Positions 24,761-33,004 of a stretch of 64,000 bases of DNA are shown here, piece after piece (position 1 is the first letter of the stretch; each line of letters opens with the position of its first letter). The DNA is from Paractinoplanes rishiriensis (GTDB taxonomy: Bacteria; Actinomycetota; Actinomycetes; Mycobacteriales; Micromonosporaceae). The translations under genes and the position numbers were made by a program. The notes beneath the pieces are model-generated. The model did not search any database and was not told the DNA's origin. It worked only from the letters and a program-made list of their open reading frames with translations. Location of the stretch: the NCBI RefSeq assembly GCF_016862375.1, contig NZ_BOMV01000091.1, positions 1 to 64,000 on the forward strand. The letters are read 5' to 3'.

Positions 24761-27043
24761 ATGGCTGGCGGATCAGACGGCGACTTCGGCAGCTGGGTGC
24801 GGCAGCGCCGGCAGGCACTGCTACTCACCCAGGAGGACCTGGCCGAACGGGCCAAGGTCAGCGTTCGCACGGTGCAGATGATCGAGTCGGGCCGGGCCGC
24901 CACGATCCGGGCAGCCACCCGGCGGCAGCTGCTCGACGTGCTCGGCCCCTCGCTCGACCCGGCGGCCGGCCCAGCGGCCGGCCCAGCGGCCGGCCCAGCG
25001 GCCGGCCCAGCGGGCGGGGCTCTCCGGGTGGTGCCGGCCCAGCTTCCTGGTGACCTCGCCGCCTTCGCCGGTCGCGCCGGGCATCTCGCCACCCTGGACG
25101 GCCTGGTCACCGCAGCGCCGGCCGCGGTGATCATCTCGGCGGTCTCCGGCACCGCGGGCGTCGGCAAGACCACCCTGGCGGTGCACTGGGCACACCGGGC
25201 GGCCGGCGACTTCCCGGACGGGCAGCTGTACGTGAACCTGCGCGGCTTCGACCCGGCCGGCGCACCGGCGGAGCCGGCCGAGGTGGTCCGCGGGTTTCTG
25301 GACGCGCTCGGCGTACCGGCCGACCGGGTACCGGCCGACCCGGACGCGCAGGTGGCGCTGTACCGCAGCCTGATCGCCGGCCGCCGGATCCTGGTGATCC
25401 TGGACAACGCCCGGGACGCCGCCCAGGTCCGGCCGCTGCTACCCGGCTCGCGCGGAGCGTTCGCCCTGATCACCAGCCGCAACCAGCTCACCCCGCTGGT
25501 GGCCACCGACGGCGCGGCCGTGATGCGGCTCGAGCTGCTGTCCGCCCCGGAAGCCACCGAGCTGCTGGCGGCCCGGCTGGGTGCCGAGCGGCTGGCCTCC
25601 GAACCGGAGGCGACCCGGCAGATCCTGGACGCCTGCGCCGGGTTGCCGCTGGCGCTGGCCATCGCGGCGGCGCGGGCGTCGCAGACCGGGTTCCCGCTGG
25701 CCAGCCTGGCCGCCGAGCTGACCGACCGGCTGACCGCGCTGGACGCCGGCGACCCGGCCACCCAGGTGGCGACCGTCTTCTCCTGGTCGTACGCGACGCT
25801 CAGCCCGCCGGCCGCGGCGCTGTTCCGCCTGCTCGGCCGCGACCCGGCGCCGCAGACCGCCGCGGCGGCGGCCGCGCTCGCCGGGTTCGACGTTGCCGAG
25901 CCGCTGGCCGAGTTGGTCAAAGCCAACCTGCTCAGCTCCTCGGCCGGCGGGCGGTTCGCCATGCACGACCTGCTGCGCGCCTATGCGGCCGATCTCGCCT
26001 CCCGGCTGGATCCGCCGGAGGTCCTGCGGGCGGCGACGGTGCGGTTGCTCTCCTATTACACGCTCACGGCGCACGAGGCGAGCCGGCTGCTCTATCCGCA
26101 TCGGGACCCGATTCCGCTGCCGGTCCCACCTTCGGATTTTGTGCCCTTTGCTGCCGCCTCATGGCTTGCCGATGAGCACCCTGTCCTCGTCTCCGCCGCG
26201 CGATATGCGGCGAATGCCGGCTTCGACGAACAGGCCTGGCAGCTGGCCTGGTGCCTGGACACCTTCCTCTACCGGCAGGGCCACTGGCACGAGTTGGCGG
26301 CGGCGTGGACGGCGGCCCTGCCCGCAGCCGCCCGCCTCGGCGGCCGGTGTGAGGCGTACGCCCATCAGCGCCTGGCCCGCCCGGCCACCCGGTTCGGCCG
26401 GTACGCCGAGGCCCGCGCACACATCCGCAAGGCCCTCGACCACTACACCGCGGCCGGCGACCTGATCGGCCAGGCCGACACGCACTGCAGCCTGGTGCCG
26501 ATCTGGGACCTGGAGGGCGGCTACGCCGAGGCGCTGCACCACGTCGAGCGGGCGTCGGCGCTCTACCAGGCGGCCGGGCACCGCCGCGGGCACGCCGTCA
26601 CCCTCTCCAACATGGGCTGGTTCCGCGCCCGGCTCGGCGACCTCCGGGCCGCGCAGGACTGCTGCGAACCCACCCTGGCGATGTTCCGCGAGCTCGGCGA
26701 CCGCACCGGCGAGGCGGGCGCCTGGTCCACCCTCGGCTTCATCCGGCACCGGATGGAGCGGTACGCCGACGCGGCCGGCTCGTACCAGCGGGCGCTGGAC
26801 CTGTACCGGGAGATCGGCGACCGCTACAACGAGGCGGGCACGCTGTCCCGGCTCGGCGACACCCACCTGGCCGCCGGTAAGGTGACGGCCGCGCGCGAGG
26901 TGCTGGAGCAGGCGCTGGCCATCTACGCCGACCTGGGCCACGACGAGGCCGCCACGATCCGGGCCACGCTGGAAAGCTGCGGGCAAACTGCGGGTCCGCT
27001 GCGGGGTGCCGGGGCCCGCCCGCCGATAGCGTCGACGAGGTAA
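24761..27043 (+). CDS. XRE-type HTH / STAND (NB-ARC) / TPR regulator
   Basis: 760 residues from the ATG at 24761. Residues 8-60 form an XRE helix-turn-helix (FGSWVRQRRQALLLTQEDLA, then VRTVQMIESGRAATIR). A linker of AAGP repeats follows, then an NB-ARC ATPase with Walker A SGTAGVGKTTLAVHWA, Walker B RILVILDNARD, sensor ALITSRNQL, GLPLALAI and a winged-helix MHDLLRAYAADLAS. The C-terminal third is TPR repeats (for example ALHHVERASALYQAAGHRR). This is the AfsR-like actinobacterial regulator layout with XRE in place of the SARP domain. Ligand and targets are unknown. It lies directly downstream of tRNA-Asn. A defence role, as for some STAND proteins, cannot be excluded. Confidence 0.85.
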   Translation: MAGGSDGDFGSWVRQRRQALLLTQEDLAERAKVSVRTVQMIESGRAATIRAATRRQLLDVLGPSLDPAAGPAAGPAAGPAAGPAGGALRVVPAQLPGDLAAFAGRAGHLATLDGLVTAAPAAVIISAVSGTAGVGKTTLAVHWAHRAAGDFPDGQLYVNLRGFDPAGAPAEPAEVVRGFLDALGVPADRVPADPDAQVALYRSLIAGRRILVILDNARDAAQVRPLLPGSRGAFALITSRNQLTPLVATDGAAVMRLELLSAPEATELLAARLGAERLASEPEATRQILDACAGLPLALAIAAARASQTGFPLASLAAELTDRLTALDAGDPATQVATVFSWSYATLSPPAAALFRLLGRDPAPQTAAAAAALAGFDVAEPLAELVKANLLSSSAGGRFAMHDLLRAYAADLASRLDPPEVLRAATVRLLSYYTLTAHEASRLLYPHRDPIPLPVPPSDFVPFAAASWLADEHPVLVSAARYAANAGFDEQAWQLAWCLDTFLYRQGHWHELAAAWTAALPAAARLGGRCEAYAHQRLARPATRFGRYAEARAHIRKALDHYTAAGDLIGQADTHCSLVPIWDLEGGYAEALHHVERASALYQAAGHRRGHAVTLSNMGWFRARLGDLRAAQDCCEPTLAMFRELGDRTGEAGAWSTLGFIRHRMERYADAAGSYQRALDLYREIGDRYNEAGTLSRLGDTHLAAGKVTAAREVLEQALAIYADLGHDEAATIRATLESCGQTAGPLRGAGARPPIASTR
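24962..25009 (+). repeat. Four tandem 12-bp repeats within the XRE-STAND gene
   Basis: GCGGCCGGCCCA is repeated four times, encoding (Ala-Ala-Gly-Pro)4 in the linker between the HTH and the ATPase. Because the unit is a multiple of three, copy-number change would alter linker length without a frameshift. Confidence 0.9.
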
Positions 27044-27171
27044 TTCGCCAACGGGGGGCCGAGCGCGCGCTCAGTGCGGGGCGTGCGCTCGGCGGTGTGC
27101 GGTTTCGCTGCCGTGCGGTGCGCTCGGCGTTAGGCTGGGGCTGCCTGGTTCGTCCCCTTGTGAGGTAGCCC

Positions 27172-28434
27172 GTGTCGCAGCCCGTTGAGGTGGACGTCGT
27201 CATTGTCGGCGGCGGACTCGCCGGACTCGCCGCTGCCCGCCGCCTGGACCGCGCCGGCGTGGAGTGGCTGCTGGTGGAGGCCTCCGACCGGATCGGCGGG
27301 CGGGTCGCCACCGACGTGATCGACGGCTGGCGGCTGGACCGGGGCTTCCAGGTGCTCAACACCGCGTACCCCCGGGTGCCCGCGTTGCTCGACATCGACT
27401 CGCTCGACCTGCGCTACTTCACGTCCGGTGTCCTGGTGCGCCGCGGCGGCGAGTTGCACCGCCTGGACAACCCGCTGCGTGAGCCGCTGAGCGTGGCACA
27501 AACCCTCAATTCCGGCATCGGTACGCTCAGCGACCGCCTGAAGTTCGCGGCGCTGGCGACCCGCTGCGCCACCCTGCCCGCGTCCCGCCTGCTCGATGCG
27601 CGCGAGACCACCACCCAGGAGATGCTGCGCAAGGCCGGCCTGTCGCACCGCATGATCGAGGAGGTGCTGCGACCGTTCCTGTCCGGCATCTTCGCGGACC
27701 GCTCGCTGGACACGTCGAGCCACGTCTTCGCGATGGTGCTCCGCTCGTTCGCGCGCGGCCGGATGGGCGTGCCGGCGGCCGGCATGGCGGCCCTGCCCGC
27801 GGCCGTGGCGGGCCCTCTCCCGTACCCCCAACTCTTGATCGGAGCCCGCACCCTCTCGCTGGGCCCCGGCATGGTGGTGACCGACGGCGGCGAAATCCGC
27901 TGCCGCGCCGTGATCGTCGCCACCGACCCGTCCAGCGCCGCCACCCTGCTCCCCCAGTTGCCCACCCCCGACATGCACGGCCTGACCACGTTCTACTTCG
28001 GCGCCGACCGCGCCCCCCTGGACGAGCCCACCCTGGTGCTCGACGGCGACCGCCGCGAGATCATCGCCAACACGGTGGTGGTCAGCAACGCGGCGCCCGA
28101 ATACGCACCAGTCGGCCGCTCCCTGATAGCCGCGTCGGTGGTCGGCGTCTCGGCCCCGTCCGGCGCCTCGGAACAGGTAATCCGCGTCGAGTTGGCCCGC
28201 CTGTACGGCGTGGAGACCAGTTCGTGGGATCTGCTGGAAGTAATCAGCATCCCCGAGGCCCTACCGTCGGCCCGCGTCCCCCAGGCCAAACTCCGCAAGC
28301 CGGTAGACCTGGGAGATGGCCTGTTCGTGGCCGGTGATCACCGCGACAGCCCGTCCATCCAGGGCGCCCTGGCCGGCGGCTGGCGCACAGCGGGAGCGGT
28401 GCTGACATGGCTCGGAGCGCGCGTACCGGCGTAG
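27172..28434 (+). CDS. FAD-dependent amine-oxidase/protoporphyrinogen-oxidase-like oxidoreductase
   Basis: 420 residues from the GTG at 27172. The N-terminal FAD Rossmann motif is VDVVIVGGGLAGLAAARRL, followed by LVEASDRIGGRVATD, the GG-doublet of the flavin amine oxidase / phytoene desaturase superfamily. The C-terminal FAD motif is DGLFVAGDHRDSPSIQGALA. The central part (LDRGFQVLNTAYPR) resembles HemY-like and carotenoid-desaturase-like proteins. The substrate is unknown; no carotenoid or haem genes are nearby. The gene stands alone between the STAND regulator and a tRNA. Confidence 0.85.
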   Translation: MSQPVEVDVVIVGGGLAGLAAARRLDRAGVEWLLVEASDRIGGRVATDVIDGWRLDRGFQVLNTAYPRVPALLDIDSLDLRYFTSGVLVRRGGELHRLDNPLREPLSVAQTLNSGIGTLSDRLKFAALATRCATLPASRLLDARETTTQEMLRKAGLSHRMIEEVLRPFLSGIFADRSLDTSSHVFAMVLRSFARGRMGVPAAGMAALPAAVAGPLPYPQLLIGARTLSLGPGMVVTDGGEIRCRAVIVATDPSSAATLLPQLPTPDMHGLTTFYFGADRAPLDEPTLVLDGDRREIIANTVVVSNAAPEYAPVGRSLIAASVVGVSAPSGASEQVIRVELARLYGVETSSWDLLEVISIPEALPSARVPQAKLRKPVDLGDGLFVAGDHRDSPSIQGALAGGWRTAGAVLTWLGARVPA

Positions 28435-28481
28435 ATCGGTGGCTTGCGGTTGTTATGGCGGGTTAGGATCGCCGCCGGTAC

Positions 28482-28555
28482 GGGGCGGTAGCTCAGTGGG
28501 TTAGAGCAGTCGACTCATAATCGATCGGTCACGGGTTCGAGTCCCGTCCGCCCCA
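28482..28555 (+). tRNA. tRNA with CAT anticodon (elongator tRNA-Met, or tRNA-Ile2)
   Basis: A 74-nt cloverleaf. The acceptor GGGGCGG/CCGCCCC is perfect and the discriminator is A. The D-arm is TAGCTCAGTGGGTTAGAGC. The anticodon loop CTCATAA (28514-28520) gives CAT at 28516-28518. The T-arm is GGGTTCGAGTCCC. The anticodon stem lacks the three consecutive G:C pairs of initiator tRNA. Whether lysidine modification makes it an Ile tRNA cannot be read from sequence. Confidence 0.9.
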
Positions 28556-28662
28556 CTCCGCTTACCCGGGAGCGACCCCCGGACCCCACGGTGCGGTGGA
28601 TGCGCTGATGGGGTCGGCGCCGCGCCGTATGGGTTGCGCCGCTTCGCATTCGTTTGGTTTTA

Positions 28663-30036
28663 CTACGTCGGCGACCAGAGTGCGTCCAACGGAAGCACCA
28701 GCGTGCCGTCGTCGAATCGGAAAGCTGGTGTGCCTGTGTAGAGCACTACGGCCGTAGCGAGGCGCTCATCGAGGCGGGCGCGAAGCGCTCTGATTCCTGC
28801 GAGATCGGACTGGTCGACGCGGGTGCCGGCCTTGATCTCGAACGCAAAGACCATCCCGTCGTCGCGTTCCAGCACCAGATCGACCTCGTGGGCCTCGGAC
28901 GTGCGAAAGTGACCGACCGTGACCGGTGCATCCGACCAGCTCACCTGCCGAAGGATCTCGCCGACCGCGAAGGTCTCCACCAGATGGCCGTACTCCGTCA
29001 AGGTGGCCGCATCGTTAGTGGCGATCTTTTCCGGCGTAAGGCTGAGAAGCCACGCCATGACGCCCGCATCAACCAGATGGACCTTCGGCTGACGGGCGAC
29101 CCGAGAGCCCAGTGTCGTTCCCCAGGCCGGCACCCGCATGACCAGGAATACGGCCTCGAGGAGCTTGAGGTAGTTCTCGGCGCTGGATTTCTCCATCCCC
29201 ACAGCCGAAGCCGCGCCGGCGATATTCAATACCTGACCGGACCGGGCAGCGAGAACATGGAGCAGCCGGGGGAGCATCTCCCGCTGACGTACCCGGCTCA
29301 GTTCCAGCACATCGCGCTCGATGACGAGATCGAGGTAATTCGCGAACCAGCGCGATCGAGACCGCCCCGGAGCCCGCCGCAACGCAACCGGCATCCCGCC
29401 GGAGGTGATCCGCCGGGCATATTCGGCCCGGGTCGTCGTGGACGGCGTGGCGCCGGGCGATACATCAGCGCCGTCGAGCAGCCTGTTGACCAGAAAGTCG
29501 CCGCCTCCCCCGTCGATCTCCGCCTGCGTCAGGGGCAGCACGTCCAGGATGTCGACACGACCGGTCAACGCCTGCCCTGCCTCAGGCAGCGTCGAATATC
29601 GCGTCGATCCGGCCAGGACGAATCGTCCCGGACTGAGATCCCGGTTCAACTCGGCTTTGATAGCGCTGAGCAGATCCGGAACATGCTGATACTCGTCGAT
29701 CAGGATCGGGCCCGGACCACTGACGAACCGCCCGGGATCGGCGCGAACCGCAGCTCGGGTGGCGGGATCGTCGCAGTCGACCACGCGGCGTCCGAGACGG
29801 TCAGCGAGAGCATGGAGAAGGGTGCTCTTGCCGACCGTACGCGGACCTGCGAAAACGCGAATCTGTGTGGGCGGTACCCGAACCGCCTTCGCGATACATG
29901 CTTTGACCTGGTCGAACGTCGGATTCCGGCGGAACGAGCACTGCGGCTGGGCCGGATCGGATATCGCGGCAGGGGCCGGCCAGCGGGTACGGCTATGAGC
30001 GGATGCTCGCTCGCTTTGCTCCCCCGCGAGCACCAC
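28663..30036 (-). CDS. AAA ATPase with C-terminal DUF4143
   Basis: Up to 457 residues. Walker A is AGPRTVGKSTLLHALADRL (usually GPRQVGKT); Walker B and sensor are GPILIDEYQHVPDLL and RFVLAGSTRYSTL. A DUF4143 domain follows, with KVHLVDAGVMAWLLSLT and a C-terminal PD-(D/E)xK-like core (EVDLVLERDDGMVFAFEIKA). These AAA-14/DUF4143 proteins are widespread, often stand-alone, and of unknown function; some are linked to mobile DNA. The first 35 or so residues (Ser/Arg/Pro-rich) do not look native, and their DNA contains a block repeated at 61.7 kb, so the true start is probably internal and the 5' end may be rearranged. Confidence 0.75.
   Translation of the reverse strand: MVLAGEQSERASAHSRTRWPAPAAISDPAQPQCSFRRNPTFDQVKACIAKAVRVPPTQIRVFAGPRTVGKSTLLHALADRLGRRVVDCDDPATRAAVRADPGRFVSGPGPILIDEYQHVPDLLSAIKAELNRDLSPGRFVLAGSTRYSTLPEAGQALTGRVDILDVLPLTQAEIDGGGGDFLVNRLLDGADVSPGATPSTTTRAEYARRITSGGMPVALRRAPGRSRSRWFANYLDLVIERDVLELSRVRQREMLPRLLHVLAARSGQVLNIAGAASAVGMEKSSAENYLKLLEAVFLVMRVPAWGTTLGSRVARQPKVHLVDAGVMAWLLSLTPEKIATNDAATLTEYGHLVETFAVGEILRQVSWSDAPVTVGHFRTSEAHEVDLVLERDDGMVFAFEIKAGTRVDQSDLAGIRALRARLDERLATAVVLYTGTPAFRFDDGTLVLPLDALWSPT
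29978..30005 (+). repeat. Copy 1 of a 28-bp exact dispersed repeat
   Basis: Identical to 61729-61756, inside a longer block of about 60 bp with indels (29951-30018 against 61706-61772) that also shares GCCGGATCGGATA upstream and CTCGCTTTG downstream. One frame of both copies encodes ASGYGYERM followed by ARF or ATRF, suggesting fragments of the same small gene. Confidence 0.8.
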
Positions 30037-30080
30037 CTCATCGGTCCCCCATGCCGATCAAACGCCGGGCTGACGCTCCG

Positions 30081-30120
30081 GTGGTTGTTCCCCGGGCAAT
30101 GACGCCCGGGGAACAACCAC
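30081..30120. terminator. Strong hairpin, probable terminator
   Basis: 17-bp perfect arms: GTGGTTGTTCCCCGGGC (30081-30097) and its complement (30104-30120) around the loop AATGAC. It lies downstream of the EAL remnant on the minus strand and upstream of the AAA gene. No T tract, as is common for GC-rich actinobacterial terminators. Confidence 0.7.
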
Positions 30121-30148
30121 TGCGCGTGCGACAACGCTAGTTCCCTGT

Positions 30149-30557
30149 TCACGTGCTGACCCGTAGAGCGGCTATGAGCTGCCGCGCGGTTGCAGCCAGG
30201 GCGGGGCGCGCCTGACCGGCGGCGGTGTCAGCCGTCACGCCGTCGATCGCGGTGTGACGCCGGCCGAAATCGGGCTCGGCGACGGGACGGCCGAAGTAGT
30301 AACCCTGCAGCAATGTGCAGCCGAGCCGATGGAGCGCGTCGGCCTGTTCGGCGGTCTCGACGCCTTCGGCGACCGCGGTCATGCCGAGTTCGGTGCTGAT
30401 CTGGATGAGCGCCCCCGCTATCACGCTGTGCCGGCCCTCGGCCAAGATTTCGGCGACGGTCGTGGCAAAAGCGGGGCCGGGCGAGTTGGCGGGAGGAGAC
30501 GTTCACGCTGACTTTGTCGGGCGCGCTGCCGCCCAGTTCGGCCCGCCACCGTGCCAT
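30149..30557 (-). pseudogene. Remnant of an EAL-domain c-di-GMP phosphodiesterase
   Basis: The minus strand first reads MARWRAELGGSAPDKVSVNV followed by SSRQLARP (an EAL-domain segment). After a frame change near 30490 it continues AEGRHSVIAGALIQISTELG and MTAVAEGVETAEQADALHRL, ending with the typical GCTLLQGYYFGRP. The core catalytic segments (EAL-equivalent, DDFGTG and KIDRSF) that belong between these two parts are missing. The gene is therefore broken by truncation, an internal deletion and a frameshift. Confidence 0.8.
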
Positions 30558-31154
30558 TTGACCTGGACCAACATGGTCCGCATGCTCGCCGCGGACGTTC
30601 TCGGCGAGAACCGCGGCCTGACGCAGAACCCGCTCCTCGCCGAACCCCTGCAGGAAATGCTCCTCCTCGGTCTGCTGCTCACCAGCGACCACCCGTACCG
30701 GGACCGGCTCGCCTCGCCTCGCCTCGCCTCGCCTCGGCGGCCCCGCGCGATACGTCAGGCGATCGACCTCCTGCACAGCCATCCCGAGCAGCCGATCACC
30801 ATCGCCAAACTCGCCGACGTCACCGGCGTCAGTGAACGGGCGCTCCAGGCAGGCTTCCAGCGATACGCCGGCATCACGCCCATCACGTACCTGCGTCAAG
30901 TCCGCCTCGACCGCGTCCACGAAGAGCTACGGCAGGCGGACCCCGCCCAGACGACCGTGGCCGCCGTTGCACATCGCTGGGGATTCACACATCTGGGCCG
31001 CTTCGCGGGCTACTACCGCGCGCGGCACGGCGAGTCGCCGTCCGAACACTCAACGCCTCCGTGGGCCCACGAACGATACGCAACGCACCGCGACAACAGT
31101 CATGAGCGCGGTCGGTGCAGACCCGGCAGGCATATGGCGCCCGGATCCGGGTAA
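30558..31154 (+). pseudogene. AraC-family regulator lacking its N-terminal half
   Basis: An open frame from 30558 encodes the end of an AraC ligand domain (LLAEPLQEMLLLGLLLTSDH). A complete double-HTH AraC DNA-binding domain follows: ITIAKLADVTGVSERALQAG, FQRYAGITPITYLRQVRLDR and VAAVAHRWGFTHLGRFAGYY. No start codon or N-terminal sensor precedes it; the sequence meets the truncated EAL gene on the other strand at 30557/30558. It may be silent, or a HTH-only product might be made from an internal start. Confidence 0.7.
30711..30735 (+). repeat. Five tandem GCCTC pentamers
   Basis: GCCTC x5 inside the AraC remnant, in the linker before the HTH domain. A 5-bp unit means slippage would change the reading frame, so the locus could be phase-variable or simply decaying. 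Confidence 0.8.
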
Positions 31155-31206
31155 GCCGCCGAGGCTTTGCCCGGCGCCGGCGGGCATCGGCCGCGGCCCA
31201 GCGCGA

Positions 31207-32349
31207 TCAGTCTGGCTGCGGACGTGCGCCGCCGATCTCCGGCTGCCGCCACACCTCCCACGCCACGAACGCGACGCTGACCGCGGTGACAGCGACCAGG
31301 ATGGTCAGCGCAGGTACGACCGGCGCCATCGGGATGAGCGTGACCAGGACAATCGAGGTGACCAGACGGTCGGTGGCGATCTCGTGATGATCACGCCACC
31401 GGTACAGCACCTCGCCGGCGTAGAACAGCGCAGCGCCGCCGCAGAGGGCCAACCCGAATAGCGGTGGCAGCGGTTCCTCAGGATGGGCGATGGTCTCGCC
31501 CACGCCCAGGCTGTACCAGATGATGCCGGCGACCAGCGGCAGGTGCAGATAGCTGTACGCGTCCCGGGCGAGCCGGGCACGCTCGGGTGCCGGAGCCCGG
31601 CGCAGCCGTGCCGCCGCACCGTGTTTCAGTCCGAAATACGCCCACCACATCGCGGCCGAGACGAGAACACCGAGCACCACGGCGACCACGACGTCGGCCC
31701 TGCGCAGGTCGCCAGTGGCCGCCCGACCCATCTGGTAGATGGATTCACCGAGAGCGATGATGACCATCAAGCCGTGGCGTTCGACGAAGTGGCCGGGCCG
31801 CACGTTGAAGCCGCCCATGCCGAACAGGGCCGGGCCGCCGAAGTCCACGAGCATCGCACCGAGCCAGAGCGCCTCTCGCAGGGGCGAATCCTGGGTCGCG
31901 GCCAGCACGACGAGTCCCGGGCCGATGAGCAGGATCGACAGCAGTCGCAAGAAGGTGCGCCGCCGCCGCGTGTCCCTGCGCGCCGAGTAGATCAGCAACA
32001 CGACGTGCAGCAAGCGCACCGTGAGGAGCGCCAGCGCGAAGATCATTGCGTCGTCGCCGAACGCCTCGACCAGGGAACTCGACGCGACCAGCATCGCCGA
32101 CATGGCGAGAAAGATCAGCGTCCGTGCCAAGTCTCCCGACTCCGCCGAGGTGTTGGTCAGCCAGGTGTAGCAGACCCAGGCCCACCAGATCGCCAAGAGT
32201 GCCAGGACACCGTGACCGAATCCGCTCCACGAGGGGTGTTCCTCGATCAGGTGCGTCACCTGCGACATCGAATAGACGAAGACCAGGTCGAAGAACAGTT
32301 CCAGGGCACCGACCGCACGGTCGTCCGCAGGACGCTGCGGCGGCCCCAT
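31207..32349 (-). CDS. Low-temperature-requirement A (LtrA) family membrane protein
   Basis: 380 residues from the ATG at 32349; longer frames overlap the upstream HdeD gene. LtrA marker ALELFFDLVFVYSMSQVTH at the N-terminus and HGLMVIIALGESIYQMG in the middle, with about eleven membrane segments. The RRDTRRRRTF loop is cytoplasmic. The family is widespread in actinobacteria and its biochemical role is unknown. It is the last gene of a minus-strand run beginning with HdeD and marks the left edge of the stress island. Confidence 0.88.
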   Translation of the reverse strand: MGPPQRPADDRAVGALELFFDLVFVYSMSQVTHLIEEHPSWSGFGHGVLALLAIWWAWVCYTWLTNTSAESGDLARTLIFLAMSAMLVASSSLVEAFGDDAMIFALALLTVRLLHVVLLIYSARRDTRRRRTFLRLLSILLIGPGLVVLAATQDSPLREALWLGAMLVDFGGPALFGMGGFNVRPGHFVERHGLMVIIALGESIYQMGRAATGDLRRADVVVAVVLGVLVSAAMWWAYFGLKHGAAARLRRAPAPERARLARDAYSYLHLPLVAGIIWYSLGVGETIAHPEEPLPPLFGLALCGGAALFYAGEVLYRWRDHHEIATDRLVTSIVLVTLIPMAPVVPALTILVAVTAVSVAFVAWEVWRQPEIGGARPQPD

Positions 32350-32395
32350 GGCGGGTTCAGCGGCTGATCGCAAGTCCGGGCCCGACCGTACGTAA

Positions 32396-32986
32396 TCAGG
32401 TGGTGGCAGGCCGGTGGTGGTGGCCGGTTGCTGCCGGATCGTGGCGCCGCTCCCGGCGTAGGCGCAGGCCAAGCATCAGCAGCGTGATACCGAAGGCGAT
32501 GGCAGCGACACCGATCAGCGCGATCAGTGCCAGGACTCCGGCGGCCGGCCAGACGACCAGCAGAACGCCGAACAGCACGGACAACGCGCCGCTCAGGGCA
32601 AGCAGCCACTCGCGGCGCATCTCCTTGCGGAGTTGGAATGCGGCGACGATGTCGAGCACCCCGGTCACCATGGCCCAGAGGGCGATCACCCAGAGCAGGG
32701 CGAGCGCGGTGATGCCGGGCCAGGCGAACGCGATGATGCCGGCCAGGATGCCGGCGATACCGCGGGCGAAGAGCCAGGCGCGGTTACCACGTCTGCGGTC
32801 ACCGTCCCGGTTGCCGAACGCGGCGGCCAGCGTGAACACGCCGTCCGCCAGCGCGTAGGCGCCGAAGACGATGACCAGCGCGAAGACGGTGATCCCGGGC
32901 CAGACGAGAGCGAGCACGCCGAACAGGATCGCGGCGACGCCGCGGAGGGCCACCGCCCACCAGTGACGGCTGAGTGTCTCCAACAT
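32396..32986 (-). CDS. HdeD/DUF308 family membrane protein
   Basis: 196 residues, ATG at 32986. Six membrane segments arranged as three repeated hairpins with the DUF308 repeat: ILFGVLALVWPGITVFALV, GIAGILAGIIAFAWPGITAL and ALSVLFGVLLVVWPAAGVLA. HdeD proteins are linked to acid and general stress resistance at the membrane. Lies 18 bp from the end of the reductase-like gene and may be co-transcribed with the chaperone operon. Confidence 0.88.
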   Translation of the reverse strand: MLETLSRHWWAVALRGVAAILFGVLALVWPGITVFALVIVFGAYALADGVFTLAAAFGNRDGDRRRGNRAWLFARGIAGILAGIIAFAWPGITALALLWVIALWAMVTGVLDIVAAFQLRKEMRREWLLALSGALSVLFGVLLVVWPAAGVLALIALIGVAAIAFGITLLMLGLRLRRERRHDPAATGHHHRPATT

Positions 32987-33004
32987 GATGGTTCCTTCCG
33001 AACG

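Noticed and set aside
24962..25009. CRISPR array
   Set aside because: The four units are contiguous without spacers and encode an in-frame protein linker.
24560..30120. Integrated genomic island bounded by tRNA-Asn or the CAT-anticodon tRNA
   Set aside because: No integrase gene and no repeat of either tRNA 3' end found by eye in the window.
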